In this document: piece by piece, positions 1 to 6,526 of the stretch | Position numbering within the stretch: the first letter of the stretch is position 1 | Layout: each line of letters opens with the position of its first letter | Assembly: GCA_021203285.1 (NCBI GenBank) | Contig: JAJQBM010000020.1 | Coordinates: 1-6,670 of the forward strand | DNA from: Clostridiales bacterium | GTDB taxonomy: Bacteria > Bacillota > Clostridia > Lachnospirales > Lachnospiraceae | Reading direction: 5' to 3' | Length of the DNA stretch: 6,670 nt | Position numbers and translations under genes: made by a program | Notes under the pieces: model-generated | Database searches by the model: none | What the model was told of the DNA's origin: nothing | The model's input: only the letters and a program-made list of their open reading frames with translations

Positions 1-2082
1 ATCTTTATCATTATTTTTGTTGCGGCCCATTACAGCCTGTATCTGGATCCGGAGCTGGGGCTGAGTCATGGGTACGCGCTGTTTGTCCTGTCCATGCTGG
101 GCGGGGTGGCGGCCGGCCTGCTGATTGCGGTGAAATCCTCGGTGGACGAGAAGTATAAGATGCTGGCAAACACGGTTTTGTTTTTTGTGATGCCGATTTT
201 GTCTATGCAGATGGTGGAGTGCTTTAACAGCAAGTATATCTGGAATTTTACGGTGAAAACCGGTCTTGCCAACTATATGACCTATCTGGTATTCTACCTG
301 ATTTTCTGGCTGATCACGGGAAGATACCACATGACGGGTCTCATTGTGAACATCGCACTCTATATATGGTCACTGATCAATTATTTTGTCGAGCTGTTTC
401 GCGGGACGCCGTTTATCCCCTCGGATATTGTGACCATCGGAACCGGTATGGATGTGGCCGACGGCTATACCTATGAGCTGAGTTGGAACATTATTCTGGG
501 GTCGATTATTTTTTTCCTGATTTACCTTATCAACAAGCACAGTGTGAATGTGAAACCGAAAAAGCTGAAGTTTAAGCTGCTCTCGCGTTTTGCTGCCGCG
601 GGGTATCTGGCGGTGGTCCTGATTTCTTTTTTCTTTACGGATTTCTCCACCAATACGGGGTATAAGCCGGATTTCTGGAACCAGGCCAGAGGATATCACA
701 AGACGGGATCGTTTTTCAATTTCTGTCTGAACACGAAGTATCTGATCGTGCAGAAGCCCTCGGGATATGATGCGGCGAGTGTGGAGGATTCTCTGGAAGA
801 GGTGCTCGCGGAGACCGGTGTGGATCCGGACAGCGACACTTCGATCAACATTCTCACCGGAGAAAATGATTATACGGCATCGGCAGACGGGGAGTACCCG
901 AATATCATTTTTATCATGAATGAGTCGTGGTCTGACCTGAGCCATCTGGGCGATCTGGAGACCAATAAGGAATATATGCCCTTTATCAACAGCCTGACGG
1001 AGAATGTGATTAAGGGCTATGTGACCGTCCCGGTATTCGGCGCGGGCACCAGCAACAGCGAGTATGAGGCGCTGACAGGCAATTCAATCTCATTTTTGCC
1101 GGCGGGCTGCAACGTATACCAGCCCTACCTGAAGGATGAGACGCCGTCGCTGGTGTCGACACTGTCGACGCTCGGATATTCCCTGACCGCATACCACCCG
1201 TATTATGGCTCCGGTTGGAACCGGGAGACGGTCTACCCGCTGCTGGGGTTTGATGATTTTGTCAGCATCGAGGACTTTATCGACGAGGATATTATCGATA
1301 CCTACAAGGCGAATAACAGTGTGCTTGAGTATGAGGCGCTGCTGGAGGAGCGGTACGAGGACGGCGATGAGATGCTGCTTCGGCGGTTCATCAGCGATTC
1401 CTATGATTATAAGATGGTGGAAGAGATGTACGAGGAGAGCGATGAGGACGAGCCGTTTTTCATCTTTAACGTGACCATGCAGAACCACGGCGGGTACACG
1501 GTCTTCTACTCGAACTTTTACCATCAGATTTACGCGACCAATCTGTCCACGTAATATACAAAGGCCAACCGCTACCTGTCTCTTGTGAAAGAGACGGACT
1601 CCGCTTTTGAGGAGCTGGTGGAGTATTTCTCTGAGGTGGATGAGCCGACGATCATCTGTATGTTCGGCGACCATTATCCGTCTCTGGGGGATGATTTCTA
1701 TGAAGAGCTCATGGGAGTGGACAGTCTGGATAACCTGACGACGGAGCAGGAGATGAGCCGGTATGAGACGCCGTTCATCATCTGGGCCAACTATGACATT
1801 GAGGAGGCGGAGGTGGAGAATATCAGTGTAAATTACCTCTCCACGCTGCTGTCTCAGGTCGCGGGGCTGCCGCAGACGCAGTATAACAAGTATCTGTCTG
1901 TGCTGTATCAGTCGCTTCCGGTTATCAGCTCGGTCGGCTATGTGGATTCCGAGGGCGTTTATTATGCCTCTGATGAGACGACGCCTTACACGGATCTTCT
2001 GCACACATACAACTGCATTGCCTACAATTCGCTGTTGGATTCAGAGAATCGGGCGGACAGCATATTTTATCTGGATGAATAG
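1..2082 (+). pseudogene. LTA synthase family phosphoglycerol transferase (sulfatase fold), 5' partial, interrupted by in-frame TAA
   Basis: This is a membrane enzyme of the lipoteichoic acid synthase family. Family members transfer glycerol-phosphate-type groups from a lipid donor onto a polymer or glycolipid outside the cell. The frame is open to the left edge, so the true start lies upstream; the ATG at 94 falls inside a membrane segment. Counting codons from base 1, hydrophobic segments lie near 1-15, 25-44, 54-71, 92-106, 112-132, 163-177 and 197-212. The linker RGTPFIPSD at 134-142 is typical of the family. The extracellular domain keeps the expected catalytic set: E308 in NESWSD, the nucleophile T350 in GAGTSNSE, W406/R408 in SGWNR, H496 in QNHGGY and D557/H558 in FGDHYP. 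Codon 518 is TAA, which separates D557/H558 from the rest. The frame then runs intact to TAG at 2080-2082. A truncated product would lack two metal ligands and should be inactive. A real nonsense mutation and a sequence error are both possible. Which polymer the enzyme makes cannot be told. Confidence 0.88.
1552..1554 (+). other. In-frame ochre stop (TAA) inside the LTA-synthase-like gene
   Basis: Residues before the stop (ATNLST) and after it (YTKANRYLSLVKETD) read as one continuous family-like segment in the same frame. A single base substitution is therefore the simplest cause, for example GAA to TAA or TAC/TAT to TAA. TAA is not the codon for selenocysteine (TGA) or pyrrolysine (TAG). gdpP, dnaB and the dtxR-like gene all end in TAA, so the organism is not reading TAA as sense. 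A GTG lies downstream at 1585 but has no Shine-Dalgarno sequence before it. A protein begun there would also lack a membrane anchor or signal peptide. Confidence 0.93.
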
Positions 2083-2090
2083 GCTGAGAG

Positions 2091-2125
2091 GAAAAGGGGA
2101 TCGCCGCGGGCGGCCCTTTTCTTTC
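2091..2125 (+). terminator. Rho-independent terminator after the LTA-synthase-like gene
   Basis: GAAAAGGG at 2091-2098 pairs perfectly with CCCTTTTC at 2114-2121. Inside it, CGCC at 2102-2105 pairs with GGCG at 2109-2112 around a GCG loop, with a small internal loop between the two stems. The 3' arm runs into the T-rich tract TTTTCTTTC at 2117-2125. The hairpin starts 8 nt after the TAG stop. It separates the LTA-synthase-like gene from the gdpP operon. Confidence 0.82.
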
Positions 2126-2129
2126 ACCG

Positions 2130-2152
2130 AGAGATTAGCAAGCGCTAACTCT
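2130..2152. repeat. Inverted repeat between terminator and gdpP promoter, possible operator
   Basis: AGAG at 2130-2133 and TTAGC at 2135-2139 pair with GCTAA at 2144-2148 and CTCT at 2149-2152. This gives nine base pairs with one unpaired A at 2134 and a 4-nt AAGC loop. It has no T tract, so it is not a second terminator. It lies 14 nt upstream of the -35 box, where an activator or repressor could bind. I do not recognise the motif, and it may be chance. Confidence 0.35.
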
Positions 2153-2165
2153 GGAAAGAAAATCC

Positions 2166-2194
2166 TTTTCACTTCTAATAAAGTATGTTATACT
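2166..2194 (+). promoter_or_regulatory. Sigma-A-type promoter with extended -10 for the gdpP operon
   Basis: The -10 box TATACT at 2189-2194 differs from TATAAT at one base and is preceded by TG at 2186-2187, which makes an extended -10. A 17-nt spacer separates it from a weaker -35 box TTTTCA at 2166-2171, which matches TTGACA at four of six positions. Transcription would start near 2200-2203, leaving a leader of about 30 nt before gdpP. This is too short for a riboswitch. It is the only good promoter I see on the plus strand before the cluster. Confidence 0.7.
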
Positions 2195-2230
2195 TGTCGG
2201 TAACTTATCTGATTTGGACGGGGAATTGTT

Positions 2231-4264
2231 ATGGGTGCTGATGTAAAGCTGAAGGGCAGATTAAAAACATATATTATGCTGCCGGTCTGGCTGACTGTGC
2301 CGTTTGCGGCACTGGCTGTTATTATATGTTTCTGCAATCTGACGGCCGGGCTCTGGAGTGTCTTTTTCGTTGCGGTATATTTTGCTCTGGTGATGGTCTT
2401 CTTCCGCAGGAGCAGGCGGACGGTTTTGAATGAGATGATCGATTTCGCGACGCATTACGGCACGATACAGCGCCGCCTTCTGGATGAGTTCGAGGTGCCC
2501 TATGCGATTCTGGATCAGAATGCACGGCTTATGTGGATGAACCGGCAGTTCTGCGAGCTCACGGGGAAGGCGAGGAATTACCATTCTTCCATCACGGGTA
2601 TTTTCCCGCAGATTACAAAGGAGCGGATCAGCAAAGAGCCCCAGCTCAATGTACAGGTCACGAAGGATGACAGGATTTTCCGCGCCAGTATCGGACGGAT
2701 CGATTTCTCAAAGATGATCGAGAACAGCACGGGGCTGGAGACCGACGAATCGGATCAGTTCCTCACGATCATGTATCTCTTCGACGAGACGCTGCAGCAT
2801 CAGTATCTGCAGGAGAAGCAGGACATGCAGATGGTGCCTGCGCTGGTCTATATTGACAATTATGAAGAGGTTTTAGACAGCGTGGAGGAGGTAAAGCAGT
2901 CTCTTCTGGTTGCGCTGGTGGACCGAAAGGTAAACAAATATTTTGCCGGGCAGGGCGGCCTGGTAAAGAAAACGGAGAATGATAAGTATTTTATCGTGTT
3001 CCCGCATAAGTCGCTGGATGAGATGGCGCAGGATAATTTCAGCCTGCTGGAGGATGTCAAGTCCCTGAAGGTGGACAATGAGATGGCGGTCACACTCAGC
3101 ATGGGCATCGGCGATGTCGGGAGCGATTACGCGAAAAACTACGGCTACTCCCGCATGGCGATCGATCTGGCGCTGGGACGCGGCGGCGATCAGGCCGTGA
3201 TTAAGACAAAGGATAAGACATTCTATTACGGCGGCGCCAGCCGTCAGGTGGACAAGACCACGCGGGTCAAGGCCCGTGTGAAGGCGCTTGCCCTCCGCGA
3301 GATTATGATCAGCCGGGATAAGTTTTACATCATGGGACATCATATCATGGATATTGATTCCCTCGGGGCGGCGATCGGTATTTTCTGCGCGGCGCGGCAG
3401 CTCGGGAAGCAGGCGCAGATTGTTCTGGATACGGTTACAACGACGCTTCGTCCGTTCCGGGAGTGTTTTGTCCCGGAGAAGGGGTATCCGGAGGATATGT
3501 TTATCTCCTGTCAGGATGCGCTGGAGGAGATCAACAGCCAGACGGCGCTGGTCGTGGTGGATACCAACCGGCCTTCCTATACAGAGTGCCCGGAGCTTCT
3601 CACGAAAGCCCGGACGATTGTCGTGTTTGACCATCACCGACACGGCGAGGAGGTGATCCGGAATACGGATCTTTCCTACATCGAGCCCTATTCCTCCTCC
3701 GCCTGCGAGATGATTGCGGAGGTTCTGCAGTACTTTGACGAGGATATCAAGCTGTCCGCTACGGAGGCGGATGCGATTTACGCGGGCATTCTTGTGGATA
3801 CGAGCAACTTTATGACCAAGACCGGCGTGCGGACGTTCGAAGCGGCGGCATATCTGCGCCGTTGCGGGGCGGAGACAACGCGGGTGCGCAAGATGATGCG
3901 GAACGATATGAACGCGTATAAGGCCAGGGCAGAGGCGATCCGCCATACGGAGGTGTACCGCGGATCCTACGCCGTCAGTATCTGCCCGACGGACAATATC
4001 GAGAGCCCGACCGTGGCCTGCGCACAGGCGGCGAACGAGCTGCTGAATATCACCGGGATCAAGGCATCCTTTGTCCTCACGGAGTACAACGGAAAGATAT
4101 ATATCAGTGCAAGGTCGATTGATGAGATTAATGTTCAGCAGATCATGGAGCGTCTGGGCGGCGGCGGACACATGAATTCCGCGGGAGCCCAACTGACCGG
4201 GTGTACGGTTCTGGAAGCCCGGAGGACGATTGAGAATACGCTCGATGAGATGCTGGACCGGTAA
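2231..4264 (+). CDS. gdpP: Cyclic-di-AMP phosphodiesterase GdpP (YybT family, DHH/DHHA1)
   Basis: This membrane-bound phosphodiesterase hydrolyses the second messenger c-di-AMP to pApA. The 677-residue length is normal for the family. Two transmembrane helices lie near 16-35 and 40-58, followed by a PAS domain (about 83-190) that binds haem in characterised homologues. A degenerate GGDEF domain follows (about 201-330), with ENDKY at 249-253 where active diguanylate cyclases have GGDEF, so no c-di-GMP synthesis is expected. The DHH catalytic domain shows H370, D374 and D376 in GHHIMDIDS, D444 in VVVDT, the D467-H468-H469 triad and D523 in VDTSNF. DHHA1 ends with GGGGHMNSAGA at 643-653. All metal-binding positions of the family appear present, so it should be active. 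The ATG at 2231 lies 6 nt after GGGGA (2220-2224), a weak ribosome site. It is the first gene of the cluster, 24 nt before rplI, as in many Bacillota. Confidence 0.96.
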   Translation: MGADVKLKGRLKTYIMLPVWLTVPFAALAVIICFCNLTAGLWSVFFVAVYFALVMVFFRRSRRTVLNEMIDFATHYGTIQRRLLDEFEVPYAILDQNARLMWMNRQFCELTGKARNYHSSITGIFPQITKERISKEPQLNVQVTKDDRIFRASIGRIDFSKMIENSTGLETDESDQFLTIMYLFDETLQHQYLQEKQDMQMVPALVYIDNYEEVLDSVEEVKQSLLVALVDRKVNKYFAGQGGLVKKTENDKYFIVFPHKSLDEMAQDNFSLLEDVKSLKVDNEMAVTLSMGIGDVGSDYAKNYGYSRMAIDLALGRGGDQAVIKTKDKTFYYGGASRQVDKTTRVKARVKALALREIMISRDKFYIMGHHIMDIDSLGAAIGIFCAARQLGKQAQIVLDTVTTTLRPFRECFVPEKGYPEDMFISCQDALEEINSQTALVVVDTNRPSYTECPELLTKARTIVVFDHHRHGEEVIRNTDLSYIEPYSSSACEMIAEVLQYFDEDIKLSATEADAIYAGILVDTSNFMTKTGVRTFEAAAYLRRCGAETTRVRKMMRNDMNAYKARAEAIRHTEVYRGSYAVSICPTDNIESPTVACAQAANELLNITGIKASFVLTEYNGKIYISARSIDEINVQQIMERLGGGGHMNSAGAQLTGCTVLEARRTIENTLDEMLDR

Positions 4265-4288
4265 GCGGGAAGAAAAGGAGGAAGAAGG

Positions 4289-4735
4289 ATGCAGGTTATT
4301 TTATTGCAGGATGTGAAATCCCTCGGGAAAAAGGGTGAGGTCGTAAAGGCCAGCGACGGATATGCAAGGAACGTGATTCTTGCCAAAAAACTGGGGCTTG
4401 AGGCGACCGCAAAGAATATGAATGACTTAAAGCTGCAGAACCAACACGCGGAGAAGGTGGCGGAGCAGCAGCTGGAGCATGCGAAGCAGCTGGCGGAAGA
4501 CTTAAAGGACAAGCAGGTTGAGGTGAAGATCCGTGCCGGGGAAGGCGGCCGCACCTTCGGCTCTGTCTCCGCGAAGGAGATCGCGGCGGCGGCGAAGGAG
4601 CAGCTGGGGCTTGATCTTGACCGCAAGAAAATGGTTTTACCGGAGCCGATCAAGGCGTTGGGAACCTATGAAATCACGGTAAAGCTTCACGCGAAGGTTA
4701 CGGGGATGCTGAAAGTAAAGGTGACGGAAGCCTGA
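4289..4735 (+). CDS. rplI: 50S ribosomal protein L9
   Basis: L9 binds 23S rRNA near the base of the L1 stalk and helps maintain reading frame and large-subunit structure. The 148-residue protein has the usual length. The N-terminal RNA-binding domain starts [19 protein letters not shown] and continues through DGYARN. A long charged connecting helix follows (about residues 43-75, rich in E, K, Q and A). The C-terminal domain carries [13 protein letters not shown] and ends in [11 protein letters not shown]. After GYARN the protein reads VILAKKLG, where many L9 proteins have FLIPKGLA, a conservative variation. The start is fixed by AAGGAGG at 4275-4281, 7 nt before the ATG, one of the best ribosome sites in the window. 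It sits between gdpP and dnaB in the order found across Bacillota and is presumably co-transcribed with both. Confidence 0.98.
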   Translation: MQVILLQDVKSLGKKGEVVKASDGYARNVILAKKLGLEATAKNMNDLKLQNQHAEKVAEQQLEHAKQLAEDLKDKQVEVKIRAGEGGRTFGSVSAKEIAAAAKEQLGLDLDRKKMVLPEPIKALGTYEITVKLHAKVTGMLKVKVTEA

Positions 4736-4774
4736 CGTGTCTGCGACAAGGCGGGAAGTGACGGAGGATATACC

Positions 4775-6103
4775 ATGGAGGAAGAACTGATAAAACGGAT
4801 CATGCCCCACAGCCTGGAGGCGGAGCAGTCCGTGATCGGATCCATGATGATGGACAGGGACGCCATCCTGACGGCAACGGAGATGCTGGATAAGGATGAC
4901 TTTTATCACCAGCAGTATGCCATTTTGTTTGAGACGATCGCCGAGCTCTTTAATGCAGGAGCGGCGGTTGACACGATCACATTGCAGAATCGCCTCCGGG
5001 AGAAATCCGTCCCGCCTGAGATCAGCAGCCTGGAGTACATGGGAGACCTGATCACATCGGTGCCCACTTCCGCCAATGTCCGCTATTATGCGCAGATTGT
5101 CCGGGATAAAGCGGTTCTGCGCAGGCTGATCCGGACGACGGAGGAGATTGCGGACGCGTGCTATCTGGGACAGGACGGGCTGGATGCGATTCTGGACGAC
5201 ACGGAAAAACGGATTTTCCATCTCCTTCAGAGCCAGATGGGCGGCGACTATGTTCCAATCAAGGAAGTGGTTCTGCAGGCTCTTGACCGGATTGAGCAGG
5301 CATCCAGAAATCAGGGGACGGTGACGGGGATTCCCACCGGTTTTGCGGATTTGGATTACCGTCTGTCCGGGCTTCAGAAGTCGGATTTGATTTTGCTGGC
5401 TGCCCGGCCCTCGATGGGAAAAACGGCGCTGGCGCTGAATATCGTCCAGTATGTGGCCTTTCATGAGCAGCTTCCGGTTGCCATATTCAGTCTGGAGATG
5501 TCTAAGGAGCAGCTGGTAAATCGTTTGTTTTCTCTGGAAGCGCGGGTGGACGCGCAGCTTCTCCGCAGCGGAAACCTCTCGGATTCCGACTGGGAAAAGC
5601 TGATCGAGGGAGCGGGGACGGTCGGCAGCTCCCATCTGATCATTGACGACACGCCGGGGATTACGGTTTCGGAGCTGCGCAGCAAATGCAGGAAGTATAA
5701 GCTGGAGCATGATTTAAAGCTTGTCGTCATCGATTACCTGCAGCTGATGTCCGGTTCCAGGAGAACGGATTCCCGTCAGCAGGAAATCTCGGATATTTCC
5801 CGCGCCTTAAAGCAGATCGCAAGGGAGCTTCAGGTTCCGGTGCTGGCCATATCGCAGCTCTCCCGTCAGGTGGAGCAGCGCCCCGACCACAGGCCGATGC
5901 TCTCCGACCTCAGGGAGTCCGGCGCGATCGAGCAGGACGCGGATGTGGTGATGTTCCTCTATCGCGACGAGTACTATAATAAGGACTCGGACAACAAGGG
6001 GATTGCGGAGCTGATTATTGCCAAGCAGAGGAACGGCCCGATCGGTACGGTAAATCTGGTATGGCTGCCGCAGTATACAAAGTTTGCGAATCTGGAAAAA
6101 TAA
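4775..6103 (+). CDS. dnaB: Replicative DNA helicase DnaB (DnaC in Bacillus nomenclature)
   Basis: This hexameric ATP-driven helicase unwinds DNA 5' to 3' at the fork and recruits primase. The 442-residue length is normal. The N-terminal DnaB domain (about 10-110) begins with the typical MPHSLEAEQSVIGSMM. After the linker, the RecA-like domain (about 160-442) has Walker A ARPSMGKT with K216 and T217. It also has the catalytic glutamate E241 in FSLEM, Walker B VVIDYLQL with D320, and the sensor glutamine Q361 in ISQLSRQ. The KQR residues K417 and R419 in KQRNGPIG supply the arginine finger in trans. No intein or frameshift is visible. GGAGG at 4763-4767 stands 7 nt before the ATG and fixes the start. 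The gene follows rplI by 39 nt and precedes the metalloregulator by 15 nt. No loader gene is in the window. Confidence 0.98.
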   Translation: MEEELIKRIMPHSLEAEQSVIGSMMMDRDAILTATEMLDKDDFYHQQYAILFETIAELFNAGAAVDTITLQNRLREKSVPPEISSLEYMGDLITSVPTSANVRYYAQIVRDKAVLRRLIRTTEEIADACYLGQDGLDAILDDTEKRIFHLLQSQMGGDYVPIKEVVLQALDRIEQASRNQGTVTGIPTGFADLDYRLSGLQKSDLILLAARPSMGKTALALNIVQYVAFHEQLPVAIFSLEMSKEQLVNRLFSLEARVDAQLLRSGNLSDSDWEKLIEGAGTVGSSHLIIDDTPGITVSELRSKCRKYKLEHDLKLVVIDYLQLMSGSRRTDSRQQEISDISRALKQIARELQVPVLAISQLSRQVEQRPDHRPMLSDLRESGAIEQDADVVMFLYRDEYYNKDSDNKGIAELIIAKQRNGPIGTVNLVWLPQYTKFANLEK

Positions 6104-6118
6104 AGGAGGGATGTCTCT

Positions 6119-6526
6119 ATGCAGATCCATCAGTCAGCGGAAGATTATCTGGAGTGTATTTTAAAATTGAGCAAAGTCCGGCCGGTCGTGCGGTCGGTTG
6201 ACATTGCGACAGAGATGAATTTTTCCAAGCCAAGCATCAGCGTGGCCATGAAAAATCTGCGCACGAACGGATATATTAATGTGGACGAGTGCGGCTTTAT
6301 TACGCTCACGGACGCGGGTATGGAGATCGCCTCCAGCATATATGAGCGCCATCTTCTTCTGAAAGAATGGCTGGTGTTCCTCGGAGTGGATGAACAGATC
6401 GCGGAGGACGATGCCTGCAAGATCGAGCATACGCTGAGCAAAGAGACGTTCTCCGCACTAAAAACACATATTGACAATGTGATGAATAATGCCTGCGGGC
6501 AAAATGCAAGTTGCATTCAAAAATAA
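6119..6526 (+). CDS. DtxR/MntR-family metal-dependent transcriptional regulator
   Basis: A 135-residue protein with an N-terminal winged helix-turn-helix (recognition helix near 35-48, SKPSISVAMKNLRTNGYI) and a C-terminal helical dimerisation/metal domain. There is no SH3-like third domain, which matches the short MntR-type architecture. By alignment from memory, D9, E12, H78, E103 and H104 match Bacillus MntR D8, E11, H77, E102 and H103. The position of MntR E99 is C100, as in DtxR (C102), so metal preference (Mn versus Fe) is uncertain. The protein probably binds operators when metal-loaded and represses uptake genes; no target operator is recognised here. AGGAGGG at 6104-6110 gives the start at 6119 (8 nt spacing). 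It lies 15 nt after dnaB with no terminator between, so it is likely co-transcribed. The tail CGQNASCIQK carries two further cysteines and is encoded where base composition becomes AT-rich. Confidence 0.9.
   Translation: MQIHQSAEDYLECILKLSKVRPVVRSVDIATEMNFSKPSISVAMKNLRTNGYINVDECGFITLTDAGMEIASSIYERHLLLKEWLVFLGVDEQIAEDDACKIEHTLSKETFSALKTHIDNVMNNACGQNASCIQK
6503..6517. repeat. Perfect 7-1-7 palindrome at the 3' end of the dtxR-like gene
   Basis: AATGCAA at 6503-6509 is the exact reverse complement of TTGCATT at 6511-6517, with a single central G at 6510. As RNA it could form only a 5-bp stem with a 5-nt loop. On the plus strand it is followed by an A-rich rather than T-rich tract, so it is a poor terminator for the operon. 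On the minus strand it follows the putative stop at 6517-6519 and runs into TTTT, so it might weakly terminate that gene. As DNA it resembles a dimeric protein binding site, but I know no regulator for it. Confidence 0.4.

Noticed and set aside
1552..1554. Selenocysteine, pyrrolysine or reassigned codon
   Set aside because: The codon is TAA, not TGA or TAG, and three neighbouring genes terminate at TAA.
1090..2004. Long minus-strand open frame (304 residues)
   Set aside because: It is antisense to the LTA-synthase-like gene, rich in R, H, I, L and V as expected for a shadow frame, and has no recognisable domain.
1585..2082. Independent gene starting at GTG 1585
   Set aside because: It is in the same frame as the upstream LTA-synthase-like gene and continues its catalytic domain (FGDHYP ligands). 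It has no Shine-Dalgarno sequence and no signal peptide or membrane segment.
2130..2152. CIRCE element (HrcA operator)
   Set aside because: Only the TTAGC/GCTAA core matches. The ACTC/GAGT arms and 9-nt spacer are missing, and no chaperone gene follows.
2083..2230. c-di-AMP (ydaO-type) riboswitch before gdpP
   Set aside because: The predicted leader after the promoter is only about 30 nt, and the rest of the gap is the terminator and promoter.
2400..3230. Diguanylate cyclase activity in GdpP
   Set aside because: The GGDEF signature is replaced by ENDKY (residues 249-253), as is usual for degenerate GGDEF domains of this family.
2873..4192. Long minus-strand open frame (439 residues) opposite gdpP
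   Set aside because: The plus strand encodes a complete, motif-perfect GdpP. The antisense product is arginine/histidine-rich with no family resemblance.
4637..5710. Minus-strand open frame (357 residues) opposite dnaB
   Set aside because: It is a shadow of dnaB and the end of rplI, with no domain resemblance or ribosome site.
6111..6164. Short upstream frame starting with ATG at 6111
   Set aside because: It starts one base after the Shine-Dalgarno sequence, too close for initiation, and stops after 17 codons in a different frame from the regulator.
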